Assembly: GCF_020614375.1 (NCBI RefSeq)
Contig: NZ_CP085330.1
Coordinates: 1 to 64,000, forward strand
Length of the DNA stretch: 64,000 bases
Origin: Haladaptatus salinisoli
GTDB taxonomy: Archaea > Halobacteriota > Halobacteria > Halobacteriales > Haladaptataceae
Direction: 5' to 3'
Part shown: piece by piece, positions 7,930-16,074 of the stretch
Layout: every line of letters starts with the position of its first letter
How positions within the stretch are numbered: position 1 is the first letter of the stretch
Made by a program: the position numbers and the translations under genes
Notes under the pieces: model-generated
Told to the model about the DNA's origin: nothing
Database searches by the model: none
The model's input: the letters and a program-made list of their open reading frames with translations, nothing else

Positions 7930-8165
7930 GATTCGACACGAGGATGGCGACGCGACAACCGCGAACGGTTCGGACGCGGTCGATGCCGATTCGGACGCGT
8001 ACGGCGCGCTCTTCGGGTGACGACTCGGTCGGGACTCCTTTCCCGGATTCGAACGACCCCCATCGTCGTCCGAGCGTCCGCATCGGAACTCGACCCTCGC
8101 TGTTCCGAACTACCGCCGTTCGAACCGTCAGACGACCGTTCTTCGACGATGCCGTCTCCGCCAGA

Positions 8166-8185
8166 ACAGCGGAAATGATGGTGTT
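8166..8185 (+). repeat. ORB-like element
   Basis: ACAGCGGAAATGATGGTGTT is a full consensus match. Confidence 0.72.
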
Positions 8186-8279
8186 CGAGGAGCGCCGAAC
8201 GGACACCGTCGGCGAAACGGATACTCGGCCTCGTCGCACGTTCCGCAACCGTCCGAACCGAAGCAGCCGAAGGGTCGAA

Positions 8280-8430
8280 GGACGAGAATCGAAGAGTCGG
8301 CAAACCGGCGAATCGGCAAATCAACAAATCGACGAAGCGGAAAATCAACAAATCGGCGAAGCGGCGAAACGACAAGTCGGAGAAACCGCAAATCGGCGGA
8401 ACGGCGAAGCAGGTAACTCGAAATTCGCCG
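8280..8430. repeat. Degenerate AATCGGCGAA / AATCAACAAATCG repeats
   Basis: Imperfect 8-13-base units (AATCGGCAAATCAACAAATC, AATCGGCGAAGCGGCGAAAC and similar) run in tandem. Frames through it read Asn/Gln/Ala/Glu or Arg repeats and are not genes by codon use. Confidence 0.5.
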
Positions 8431-8448
8431 AACGATTTCCCCACCGAA

Positions 8449-8468
8449 ACAACGGAAATCGCGGTGTC
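8449..8468 (+). repeat. ORB-like element, rightmost origin copy
   Basis: ACAACGGAAATCGCGGTGTC is a full consensus match, 145 bases before the 3' end of the next gene. Confidence 0.72.
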
Positions 8469-8613
8469 GCGGTCTCCGTCGTCGCGTTTGGAAGCTCCTT
8501 CTCGAAACCGTCGTTCGGCTCGAAAAACTCGACTCAAAACCTCTAACCCAAAAACCACCAAATCGAAAACACCGCCCGATAATCCGGCTCGAAACGACTC
8601 GAAAGGTCTCGAC

Positions 8614-9420
8614 TCAGAGATTCTGCTCGACTTCCAAGATACGCGCGTCACACCCCTCGCAGGTCGCGGCCACGACCTCCATCGAGCGACAGCAGGATTC
8701 GACCGTCTCTTGTTCCGCCGCGATAGTGCCGCCGCACTCCGGACACGTCTCGAGGAAGATACGAAGACCGCTCAAGATGCGACTCTGGTTGTCCACGGTG
8801 AGTTCGTCCCAGTCGCCGTAGCGGCCGCTGAGGACGCGAGCAGCGGCGAGGTCGGCGACCAGCGCGGCGTGAGACTCCCACTGCCCGAGCCGTCGACCGT
8901 CGATTCGTGCGAGGAAGGCGCTGTCGTGTTCTTCGAACTCCAGATCCTCCTCGTCCGCGCCGAGGATGCGACTCAGGTCGCTCTTTTCGGCACCTTCCTC
9001 CGTGACGCGTTCCATGGCGTCGTGCCACGTCGTTCGGAACTCCTCGTCGAGACAGAGGTCGTCGATGTCTTCGCACGGGGCGATGACGTTCGCCTCGGTG
9101 AGCACTTCCTCGGGTTCGCGGTCGGTCTCCTGCGGGGCGGGCGTCGCCACCTCGTGCTTGTCGAACAGCCGCAGTAGCCGGTCGGGGAAGTACTTCTTCG
9201 TGAGCGCTGGCGTCCCTGGCACGAGATACCCGCGGAGGTAGATCGCTGCCAGACTGAAAGCGAAAAAAGCGACGCCGAGGACCGGCGTGACGAACATCAA
9301 CCCCGCGCTAGCGAAGACGGCTATCGTCACGTTGACTATCGTACAGGGAGTACAGCGGTTCTCCCCCGTGTACTCCGGCTGCCGGAAACGGTCGACGAAT
9401 CTCGGAAGCTCCGTACTCAT
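8614..9420 (-). CDS. Membrane protein with C-terminal zinc-ribbon motifs
   Basis: The protein has 268 residues. Residues about 25-70 contain two closely spaced hydrophobic helices (TIVNVTIAVFASAGLMFVTP and VLGVAFFAFSLAAIYL). A CTPC pair precedes them. An acidic soluble domain follows. The C-terminus carries CPECG, CC and CEGC motifs, consistent with a zinc-binding fold. The ATG at 9420 is preferred because upstream codons are A+T-rich non-coding DNA. The architecture looks like a conserved haloarchaeal protein of unknown function. It borders the origin region. Confidence 0.8.
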   Translation of the reverse strand: MSTELPRFVDRFRQPEYTGENRCTPCTIVNVTIAVFASAGLMFVTPVLGVAFFAFSLAAIYLRGYLVPGTPALTKKYFPDRLLRLFDKHEVATPAPQETDREPEEVLTEANVIAPCEDIDDLCLDEEFRTTWHDAMERVTEEGAEKSDLSRILGADEEDLEFEEHDSAFLARIDGRRLGQWESHAALVADLAAARVLSGRYGDWDELTVDNQSRILSGLRIFLETCPECGGTIAAEQETVESCCRSMEVVAATCEGCDARILEVEQNL

Positions 9421-9475
9421 TTCGTTCGCTACTATTCCGCTTCGACAATATATACTTATTGCTAAACACGTCTGA

Positions 9476-9640
9476 AAAAATCCGGAAAAGGCGAGAATCG
9501 GCGGAGAAGGCGAGGAAAGCGGGGAAGGCAAGAAAAGGCGGAGCAGACGAAGAAAGGTGAGGGAGGGCGAGGAAAGCGGGGAATAGACGGGAAAGAGGGG
9601 GAAAGCGGGAGAATAGACGGGGCGTCGTAAAAGGCGGACG
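9476..9640. repeat. Purine-rich degenerate repeat
   Basis: Units such as GGCGAGGAAAGCGGGGAA recur imperfectly (9512-9529, 9567-9584) among GAATAGACGGG blocks. It fills the gap between two minus-strand genes and resembles the purine-rich tract at 5086-5235. Confidence 0.5.
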
Positions 9641-9702
9641 TCGTCTCAGGCGACGGATCCGGAGACCCCCGCATCTCGCTATCACCGTTCTCGTCCCGGT
9701 TG

Positions 9703-11298
9703 CTACCGTCGTTCGGACGGTTCCGCACTCGGAAGGCGAATCGTCACGGCGCTCCCTCGCGGTCGGTTCGAGTCGAACGCGAGTTCACCGCCGAATTTCC
9801 CGACGACCCAGTTCGTCAACCAGAGACCGAGTCCGCTTCCGTGCTGAAGTGCCGTCTCCCGACCCTCGCTAAGCACCGACCGTTCTTCCTTCGGAATCCC
9901 CGGACCGTCGTCGGTCACGGTTACGTCTATCCACTTGCCTCGGTTCGATTCGACGGTCGCCGCCGCGATAGTAACGATGGGATTCTCCCGGTCGTTGTGT
10001 TCGACCGCGTTTTCCAGTATCTCGTTTACGACGGTATCCAGCGTCTTGTCGCCGTACACCCAGGCGGCATCCGGGAGGTCGGCGGTGAGTTTCACGTTCG
10101 GATACGATTCCCGGAGGTCGGAACAGGCGCGTTCGACGATGCCCGTGATTTCGGTGGTCGTCCTCGTTTTGCTCTTTCTGTCGAGCGTCTCCCCGATTTC
10201 GCGAGCCTTCTCGCTGACGTCGATCAGCTCGGTCGCTTTCCGTTTTATAATCTCGGCGCTCTCCGCCGTCTCCGGAATCGATTCCACGAGGTTGTCCGCG
10301 TGACCGAGTACGACGTTCAGGTCGTTCCGGAGGTTGTGGCGCAGAATACGGTTGAACACCTGAAGCCGCTGCTCTCGGCGGAGCAACTCCTGTCGCGTTC
10401 GAATCGAATTTATCGCGTACGCGACGCTGTTTCCGAACTTCGAGAGAACGCGCCGTTCGGTTTCGTCGAACGCGTGCGGGTGGTCGGCGTACACGTTCAG
10501 CACGCCGTAGACGGAATCCCCGTACTGGAGCGGAATCGCGGCTCTACAGCAGTAGTCACGCTCGAGCGTCTGTTCCCACCGTCGCTCGGGCGAGTCCGCG
10601 GCGACGTTCCGGTTGATCCGTATCTCCCCGAGTTCGACAGCGCGCGAGGCGGACTCGGACTCGGCTCCCGTCGTTTCGTCGCGGAACGCGGCGTCGGAAC
10701 ACCCTCCCTCGGTTTCGGCGGAGACGCGCGGAACGACCTTCCCGTCGTCCACGTCCCCTATCCACGCGTGGAGATACGATTCGGAGCCCGCGAGACGTTC
10801 GCAGACGGATTCTTCGATTTCCTCGCGGGTCGTGGCTTCGAGAAGCGACTGGCTGACGTCCCATATGAGGTCGTTGATGTCGAGCTGTCTGCGGACGGCT
10901 CGCTCGGCGCGTCGGTGGGAGACGGCGTTTTCGATTCGATTCGCGAGCGCGACGAACTGACGACGCCCCGTTCCTTTCCGGAGATAGTCGGTGACGCCGG
11001 CCGAAATCGCCTCGCTCGCCGTCTCCTCGCTCCCGCCCCCGGTCATGAGAATGAACGGAATCTCCGGGCTCGCCCGCCTGACCGCATCGAGCAGTTCGAG
11101 CCCGTTCATCTCCGGCATCTCGTAATCACTGACGACGCAGTCGAACTGCTCTCGTTCGAGGCGGGCCAGGGCCTCCGTTGGGTGGTTCTCGGTGTGAACC
11201 GTCACGTTGGGGTGTTCTTCCCTGAGGACGTTCGACGCGACCGTCGCGAAGAACTCGTTATCTTCGACGTGCAACACCCGGACAGGGCGACGTTCCAT
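9703..11298 (-). CDS. Receiver-GAF-histidine kinase hybrid sensor
   Basis: The protein has 531 residues. Residues 5-125 form a CheY-like receiver with phospho-acceptor Asp58 in VVSDYEMPEMNG and the conserved K108. A GAF domain covers about 150-300. The kinase core follows, with H-box His321 (RILRHNLRNDLNVV), N-box NEILENAVEHN and G-boxes DGPGIP and GSGLGLWL. This receiver-first order is common among haloarchaeal soluble hybrid kinases. No membrane segment is seen, so the signal is probably intracellular or relayed by another kinase. It is a single gene with no adjacent response regulator, and the input is unknown. Confidence 0.9.
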   Translation of the reverse strand: MERRPVRVLHVEDNEFFATVASNVLREEHPNVTVHTENHPTEALARLEREQFDCVVSDYEMPEMNGLELLDAVRRASPEIPFILMTGGGSEETASEAISAGVTDYLRKGTGRRQFVALANRIENAVSHRRAERAVRRQLDINDLIWDVSQSLLEATTREEIEESVCERLAGSESYLHAWIGDVDDGKVVPRVSAETEGGCSDAAFRDETTGAESESASRAVELGEIRINRNVAADSPERRWEQTLERDYCCRAAIPLQYGDSVYGVLNVYADHPHAFDETERRVLSKFGNSVAYAINSIRTRQELLRREQRLQVFNRILRHNLRNDLNVVLGHADNLVESIPETAESAEIIKRKATELIDVSEKAREIGETLDRKSKTRTTTEITGIVERACSDLRESYPNVKLTADLPDAAWVYGDKTLDTVVNEILENAVEHNDRENPIVTIAAATVESNRGKWIDVTVTDDGPGIPKEERSVLSEGRETALQHGSGLGLWLTNWVVGKFGGELAFDSNRPRGSAVTIRLPSAEPSERR

Positions 11299-11469
11299 CC
11301 TACACTACTGGTCTTGCAGGTGACCGATAAATAACTTTGTCCTGTCTCCTGATTTCCAACCGATGGTATCAACTGACGGTCACCGACGGTCGTTTCCGCC
11401 GCCTCCGTCTCCTCCGCCGCTTCAACCGCGTTCGAGCGGGTTTATCCCGGCCGTTCGCGTAGGTGAAGC

Positions 11470-11892
11470 ATGGATCCTCGAATCAGCATCGTCACGCTCG
11501 GCGTATCCGACTTCGAAGCGTCCGTTCGGTTCTACGAAGCGGGTCTCGGACTTCCGATGCGAGAACGAGCGGACGACTCCCCCATCGCCTTCTTCGAGTT
11601 GGCGGGAGCGTGGCTCGCCCTTTATCCGCGGGAACTGCTCGCCGAAGACGCGACCGTCTCCCCCGACGGAAGCGGGTTCGAGGGGGTTACGCTCGCCCAC
11701 AACGTCGAATCGAAGGCGGAAGCGGACGCGGTTCTCGACGAGGCGGTCGCGGCGGGCGCGGAGCTAGTGAAACCGGCGCGCGATACCGACTGGGGAGGGT
11801 ACTCCGGCTACTTCGCCGACCCCGACGGTCACCTCTGGGAGGTCGCGTGGAATCCCCACTGGGAGTTCGACGAGGCCGACGAGGCCGACTAG
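11470..11892 (+). CDS. VOC-superfamily (glyoxalase-like) protein
   Basis: The 140-residue protein has paired beta-alpha-beta-beta-beta modules of the vicinal-oxygen-chelate fold, starting RISIVTLGVSDFEASVRFYE and ending YFADPDGHLWEVAWNPHW. The Glu in LWEVAW matches the usual C-terminal metal ligand. The N-terminal position normally occupied by His is not obvious (IVTLGV), so catalytic type is uncertain. Such proteins act in detoxification, dioxygenation or antibiotic binding. The stop overlaps the convergent oxidoreductase by 4 bases. Confidence 0.85.
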   Translation: MDPRISIVTLGVSDFEASVRFYEAGLGLPMRERADDSPIAFFELAGAWLALYPRELLAEDATVSPDGSGFEGVTLAHNVESKAEADAVLDEAVAAGAELVKPARDTDWGGYSGYFADPDGHLWEVAWNPHWEFDEADEAD

Positions 11893-12674
11893 TCCTCGGA
11901 CACCGCGTCGCCTTCCCATCCCTCGCTGTACACCGATTCGTCGGGAACCCCGATGTCCGCGAGTTTCTCCTTCGTTTCGACGACCATCTCCGGCACGCCG
12001 CAGAGGTAGAAGTCGGTGGAATCGGGGTCGGGAACCACCGCTTCGACGTGCTCTTGAACGTGTCCGGTTCGTCCCTCCCACTCCGCTTCCGAGAGCGAGT
12101 AGGCCACGGTGAGGTTCTCGTGTTCCGCTTCTAGCTGATCGAGCGTTTCGCGGTACATGATGTCCTCCTGCGTTTTCTCGCCGTAGAGGAAGGTCGCTCG
12201 CCCCTCGCCCGCTCGAAGGTACCGCTTTAGCATCGCCACCGTGGGCGTGATGCCGGTGCCGGTCGAGACGAACGCCACGTCGGTGTCGAAATTTCGGAGG
12301 TAGAGGTTCCCGCCGAGGTCCTCGATTCGGATCGTATCGCCGGGTTCCCGGTCGTGCATGTACACCGAGGCGGTGCCGTCGTCGTATCGCTTTATCGCCA
12401 GCGTGATGCTGTTCGTCCCCGGAAGCGACGTCGCGGTGTAGGGACGAACCACTTCGTCGTCCTCGTCGCCCCCTCCGCCCTCGCTGTTTCCGTCGCTGCT
12501 TCCGCCCTCGTCACCGCTTCCGTCCCCGTCGCCTTCCTTCTCCTCCGCGTCTCGTTCGAAGTGGAGGCGCGTGTGCTGGCCGGGTTCGAAATCGAACGGT
12601 TCGTCGTCGACCAACCGGAACTGTTTCACTCGCGGCGTCATCTGATGTATCGACGCGATTTCGACCTCTCGCAT
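11889..12674 (-). CDS. FAD/NAD(P)-binding oxidoreductase, ferredoxin-NADP reductase family
   Basis: The 261-residue protein has an FAD-binding barrel with RPYTATSLPG (about 76-85), the usual RxYS/T flavin motif. The NAD(P)-binding domain has VAFVSTGTGITPTVAML, then FLYGEKTQEDIMY, and ends DFYLCGVPEMVVETKEKL. There is no 2Fe-2S domain. An insertion of about 28 residues made almost only of Gly, Asp, Glu and Ser (residues 46-73) interrupts the flavin domain between two strands. It is probably a flexible acidic loop. The partner electron carrier is unknown. Confidence 0.88.
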   Translation of the reverse strand: MREVEIASIHQMTPRVKQFRLVDDEPFDFEPGQHTRLHFERDAEEKEGDGDGSGDEGGSSDGNSEGGGGDEDDEVVRPYTATSLPGTNSITLAIKRYDDGTASVYMHDREPGDTIRIEDLGGNLYLRNFDTDVAFVSTGTGITPTVAMLKRYLRAGEGRATFLYGEKTQEDIMYRETLDQLEAEHENLTVAYSLSEAEWEGRTGHVQEHVEAVVPDPDSTDFYLCGVPEMVVETKEKLADIGVPDESVYSEGWEGDAVSED

Positions 12675-12792
12675 GGGTGATGCAAAGTCCGTGCGACCCG
12701 TAAACGAACCGGCCGAGAGCCCCCTCCCGAGGAGTTCACCGACTTCGCGGAGTGGCCGCAGGGCATAACTGCGACGGAGACTGAGCTATCCC

Positions 12793-13167
12793 ATGGTAGA
12801 CGTGTCCGACCTCCCCGACGACTTGCCCCGGAACAAACGGCGTTCCATGCGGCGAGTGCGGACGGTGAGCCGCCTGCTGGACGAGGCGTTCCGCGTCCCC
12901 GGCACGAACTTCCGATTCGGCCTCGACCCGGTTCTCGGCCTCCTCCCGGTCGGCGGCGACGCCGCCAGCGCGCTCATCTCGCTCTACATCGTCGTGGAGG
13001 CGTATCTGATGGACGTTCCCCGGCACGTTCTCGCCCGAATGGTTGCGAACGTCCTCGTCGACGCGCTCGGCGGGTCGGTACCCATCCTCGGGTCGCTCTT
13101 CGACGCCACGTGGAAGGCGAACCGCCGCAACCGCGAACTGCTCGAAAAGCACGTCGAACGCTACTGA
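12793..13167 (+). CDS. DUF4112 membrane protein
   Basis: The 124-residue protein matches the DUF4112 pattern: an R-rich N-terminal helix, then LDPVLGLLPVGGDAASALISLYIVVEAY and a second hydrophobic region VANVLVDALGGSVPILGSLFDATWKANRRN. Two membrane segments are likely. Function is not known for the family. The ATG at 12793 lies just after a conserved-looking A/T-containing leader. Confidence 0.85.
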   Translation: MVDVSDLPDDLPRNKRRSMRRVRTVSRLLDEAFRVPGTNFRFGLDPVLGLLPVGGDAASALISLYIVVEAYLMDVPRHVLARMVANVLVDALGGSVPILGSLFDATWKANRRNRELLEKHVERY

Positions 13168-13180
13168 AGTTCGCGCTCGG

Positions 13181-13780
13181 TTACGTCTCGTTCGCGAGGA
13201 GTTGGGCGACCGAAACCGCCGCGAACGCGGCGACGAGAATGACGCCCCAAACCAGGTCGGGAACCAACGAAATAGGTGGAACGCCGAGCCACGCCGCCGC
13301 CGCCGTCAACACGCCGACGGTGGTGATGCGGCGGTAGTAGCTGAACCACGGGACCTCGTCACCGACCTCCGACTCGTCCCCCCGCTTGGTCTCCGTCGCA
13401 CCCTCTCCGTGGAGATCGAGGTAGGGGTCGAACTGGTCGGCCAGCGGCCCGCGCTCGACGATGCCGCGGCTCTTCTGGTACTCGATGATACCCTCGCTGT
13501 CCAGTTTCGGGAGGTGCGATTGGTAGAGCGCGATGTAGACGCGTTGGCGCTCGTCGGAAGTGAGCGCCTGGACCGTGGTGTCGTTCTCCCACGCGGCCAC
13601 CTGTTCGGCGATGTCCCGCATCTCGACCGGGCCGTCCGTGTCCTTCAGGTAGCGCAGGGCGTCTCGGCGGCGTTGGGTCTGGAGGATGTGGAAGATCTTG
13701 TCGCGCGAGAGGGGTTCCGGACGTTCCGCTTCGGTACTCCCGAATCCGCCGGTCGTCGCCGAGTCGGATTCGACACTCAT
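13181..13780 (-). CDS. DUF7344-like winged-helix protein with C-terminal membrane anchor
   Basis: The protein has 199 residues. Residues 25-105 (LSRDKIFHILQTQRRRDALRYL through YQSHLPKLDSEGIIEY) form the winged-helix-like domain of haloarchaeal DUF7344 proteins. A second copy of the family lies at 53069. The C-terminus has two hydrophobic segments (ITTVGVLTAAAAWLGV and VWGVILVAAFAAVSVAQLL), giving a membrane-bound putative regulator. Its targets are unknown. The following gap 13781-14087 shows only a possible TATA (TTTTAAAAAGG) and no gene. Confidence 0.82.
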   Translation of the reverse strand: MSVESDSATTGGFGSTEAERPEPLSRDKIFHILQTQRRRDALRYLKDTDGPVEMRDIAEQVAAWENDTTVQALTSDERQRVYIALYQSHLPKLDSEGIIEYQKSRGIVERGPLADQFDPYLDLHGEGATETKRGDESEVGDEVPWFSYYRRITTVGVLTAAAAWLGVPPISLVPDLVWGVILVAAFAAVSVAQLLANET

Positions 13781-14087
13781 CGTCCTGCGGTCCGGTACGC
13801 GTCGCTTTCTCCTCGCCGTCTGTCGTTCAAGCCGGGATTGCCGCCGCCGTTTCTCGTTAGGCGCCGTCCTCGTCCCGGTAATCGGTCGTTTCGTTGCTCG
13901 CGTGCCATGTAGTTCAATATCTACGGTGGATTTTAAAAAGGTGTTGGGTCTGCGTCGGTGGTAAACGACCCGTTTCCGCTCCGTTCGCGCTTCGACCGTT
14001 CGGCGTTCGCTCGGCGTTCGAGACCGCTCTCCTCGTCGATCCAGTCACGAGTCTTTTAATACCTCGAAAGCGAAACTTTCTCCGACG

Positions 14088-14459
14088 ATGGCGAGTTTCG
14101 ATAGGGGAGAGTACCGGCGGGTCGTTCGACGGCTCGCGAACGACGTTCACGAGCGAATGGCCGCCGGAATGAGCACGCGCTCCGCCCTCTACCGCTCGGT
14201 CGGCGAGTGCGTCGTCGACCTCTGGAACTTCGACGTGTCGCTTCGCATCTGCGAACTCTCGGAGCGCGACCCCGAAATCGAGGTGGTGGCCGAGGTGGTC
14301 TCCGAAGACGCGAGCGACACGCACGCGGACTACGAGGTGTACGTTCGAGCGATGGCGTTCTCCGTCCTCTCGCAGGACGTCCGCGAGACGGTCGAAAACA
14401 CCGTTCGGACGGACGCCGAAGTACCGAACTCCCGCGACGCGGGTGAACTCACCGAGTAA
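14088..14459 (+). CDS. Conserved small haloarchaeal protein, unknown function
   Basis: The 123-residue protein is soluble, acidic and mostly helical. It has no recognised catalytic motif. G/C-ending codons, an acidic composition and the TATA-like TTTTAATACC about 30 bases before the ATG support a real gene. Confidence 0.7.
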   Translation: MASFDRGEYRRVVRRLANDVHERMAAGMSTRSALYRSVGECVVDLWNFDVSLRICELSERDPEIEVVAEVVSEDASDTHADYEVYVRAMAFSVLSQDVRETVENTVRTDAEVPNSRDAGELTE

Positions 14460-14497
14460 GGCAGTGCACTTACCCGTCGCGAGTCCATCCTTCCGCT

Positions 14498-14689
14498 ATG
14501 TCCGACTCCGACCGCTCAGACGAGGAGTTCTCACCCTGTGCTAACTGCGGTGCGCTCGTCGACCTCGCCGACCACCACGCCACGGTGATCGTCGAGCGCG
14601 GCGTCACCGCCAACGAGACCGAGCGAGTGACGCTCCACTTCTGCAGCGACGACTGCTTGGAGGAGTGGACGGGACCGCTTCCGGAGTGA
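14498..14689 (+). CDS. Small CxxC zinc-finger protein
   Basis: The protein has 63 residues with CANC near residue 13 and CSDDC near residue 49, the expected four cysteines for one zinc site. Haloarchaea encode many such small zinc-finger proteins, most with unknown partners. Confidence 0.78.
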   Translation: MSDSDRSDEEFSPCANCGALVDLADHHATVIVERGVTANETERVTLHFCSDDCLEEWTGPLPE

Positions 14690-14790
14690 CCGGGAGCGGT
14701 TTGCGGGCACCCGTCACGACACCCGAGTAACCGGCGCGTACCGCAAAAACGCTCTCCCTGCTTTACACGCTTTCGAATCCCACTCCCCGC

Positions 14791-14979
14791 ATGGAGCTTC
14801 CGCGTCCCGAGTCGCCGTGGAAACGCGCCGCGCTCGTCGCGGGTGCCGTCGTCGGGTTCCTCGCGTTCTCGCTCGTCGGCTTGCCCGTCGCGCTGCTCGC
14901 GGTGGAGTTCGTCGTCGGAATCGCGGCGACGGTCGTCTCGGTACTCACCGAACCTCGTAGGGGTCGGCGTCCGGCATGA
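14791..14979 (+). CDS. Small two-helix membrane protein
   Basis: The protein has 62 residues with two hydrophobic segments (AALVAGAVVGFLAFSLV and ALLAVEFVVGIAATVVSVL) and a basic C-terminal tail. Its 3' end overlaps the 3' end of the convergent uracil-DNA glycosylase-like gene by 35 bases. Codon use and hydropathy support it. Function is unknown. Confidence 0.6.
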   Translation: MELPRPESPWKRAALVAGAVVGFLAFSLVGLPVALLAVEFVVGIAATVVSVLTEPRRGRRPA

Positions 14980-15607
14980 ACCGCCCCAAATCGACCGTCT
15001 GCTGGTAGTCCGACGCGAGGATGGCGTTCAGCCTCGCTCGGAGTCGATCGGCGTCGCGCGGTCCCCACTCGCGCGGGTCTCGGACCGGCACGACGAGGAA
15101 TCCGCGACCCTTGATTTCCTGCGCGTGGAGCGACTCCATGTCGACGTCCAACTTCTCCGCCTGCGCGGTGAACTCCCAGAGGACGTGTTCGGTCGCGCGC
15201 TCGCCGACCGGAAGCAGGACGTGCGCGGCGATGGCGCGGAGTTCCGCGTCGAAAAATCGCTCCATGTCGGCGTACTCCGAGGGAGTCGGTTTTCGACCGT
15301 CCGGAAGACAGCACATGTGGAGGTAACTCGCGAACAGGTTCGCCACCGCCGGTTCGTCGCTGTAGGCGTCCCCCAGAAAGCCCGCGTCGTTCAACACCGG
15401 TTGGAGGCGCTCGCCGACCTCGCTTCCGGTGAAGGGGACGCCGGTTTCGGCTCCGCCGTGGACGCCCGGATGGTCGCCGACGACGTGGAAATCGGCGTTC
15501 GCGTCGCCGTAGCCGAACACCGCGCTCGGTCCGCCGGGGGTACACTCGTACTCGCAGGGCGGGCGCATGCCGAACGGATTGCTCGTTCTATCCGTGACGT
15601 TCTGCAC
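14945..15607 (-). CDS. Uracil-DNA glycosylase-family protein
   Basis: The 220-residue protein has the UDG-superfamily pattern: FGYGDANADFHVVGDHPGVHGG near residues 31-52, then GVPFTGSEVGERLQPVL and a late HVLLPVGERA. The N-terminal PPCEYEC could contribute cysteines to a 4Fe-4S cluster as in family 4 and 5 enzymes, but only two are visible. The role inferred is uracil removal from DNA. The GTG at 15607 is chosen because the TATA-like CCTTTAACGG on the minus strand is centred 26 bases upstream, predicting a leaderless mRNA. An ATG at 15568 is the alternative. Confidence 0.75.
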   Translation of the reverse strand: MQNVTDRTSNPFGMRPPCEYECTPGGPSAVFGYGDANADFHVVGDHPGVHGGAETGVPFTGSEVGERLQPVLNDAGFLGDAYSDEPAVANLFASYLHMCCLPDGRKPTPSEYADMERFFDAELRAIAAHVLLPVGERATEHVLWEFTAQAEKLDVDMESLHAQEIKGRGFLVVPVRDPREWGPRDADRLRARLNAILASDYQQTVDLGRFMPDADPYEVR

Positions 15608-15627
15608 GGGACTTCGTAACACCGTGA

Positions 15628-15637
15628 CCGTTAAAGG
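15628..15637 (-). promoter_or_regulatory. TATA element of the UDG-like gene
   Basis: CCTTTAACGG on the minus strand is 26 bases from the GTG start at 15607. Confidence 0.4.
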
Positions 15638-15701
15638 CGACGCGGTTTTCGGCTCGAATCGGCCGGTCGGCTTACGGGACTCGAAGTCGTATCGCCGGGG
15701 C

Positions 15702-16073
15702 ATGGCGAACACCGACAGCGGTTCGATAGAACTGTCCCGACCGGAAGCGCGAACCGTCATTTCGGCGCTCTCGGAGTTCCAAAGCACGGGCGGCGGAACC
15801 GAGGGCGAGCGAGCCCTGAACGTCAGGGAGCACCTGAAAGAGGAGTTCGGGTTCGAGGAAGAGGAGACGCCGAGCGCGCTGTTCGAGCGGTTCGGCGAGG
15901 GATTCTTCGAGGACACGAGCAGCGAGACCGTCGCGCTGTCCGACCGCGAGGCGGAGACGACCGTCTCCGCGCTCTCGTCGTTCGAGAATCAAGCCCCCGA
16001 CGAAAACCGCGAGACGCTCCGCGACGTTCGACGCCGGTTCGAAAACGAGTTCGGCGTGAGCGGCGCGCGGTAG
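15702..16073 (+). CDS. Small acidic haloarchaeal protein with a duplicated motif
   Basis: The protein has 123 residues. Two related segments, IELSRPEARTVISALSEFQ (about 8-26) and VALSDREAETTVSALSSFE (about 80-98), suggest internal duplication of a helical unit. The family is not recognised. It converges on the EF-1A gene with one base between the stops. The ATG at 15702 is chosen because upstream codons lie in the divergent gene's promoter. Confidence 0.7.
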   Translation: MANTDSGSIELSRPEARTVISALSEFQSTGGGTEGERALNVREHLKEEFGFEEEETPSALFERFGEGFFEDTSSETVALSDREAETTVSALSSFENQAPDENRETLRDVRRRFENEFGVSGAR

Positions 16074-16074
16074 C

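Larger units (their letters stand above)
4936..8613. other. Predicted Orc1/Cdc6-type replication origin region
   Basis: The region contains the orc1/cdc6 gene, with about 440 bases of non-coding DNA after its 3' end and 2.0 kb before its 5' end. Both intergenic parts carry copies of ACARCGGAAAYNNYGGKGT, nine in the same orientation plus a diverged inverted one. A 110-base stretch at 7261-7370 is about 35% G+C by hand count, far below its surroundings, and is the best unwinding-element candidate. The layout of an initiator gene beside ORB-like repeats flanking an A+T-rich element is that of haloarchaeal origins. Frames inside 6617-8613 are basic, repetitive and lack G/C-ending codon bias, so I call no gene there. 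Confidence 0.75.

Noticed and set aside
7360-8178. A 272-codon plus-strand frame in the origin region.
   Set aside because: The product is strongly basic and Ser/Arg-rich, the frame crosses ORB-like repeats and degenerate tandem repeats, and codons are not G/C-ending.
8280-8430. Short regular repeats that might be a CRISPR array.
   Set aside because: Units are 8-13 bases and degenerate, with no constant repeat of 28-37 bases, no unique spacers and no cas genes.
9700-11334. A 544-codon plus-strand frame opposite the hybrid kinase.
   Set aside because: The minus-strand protein has all kinase and receiver motifs. The plus frame is a codon-bias shadow.
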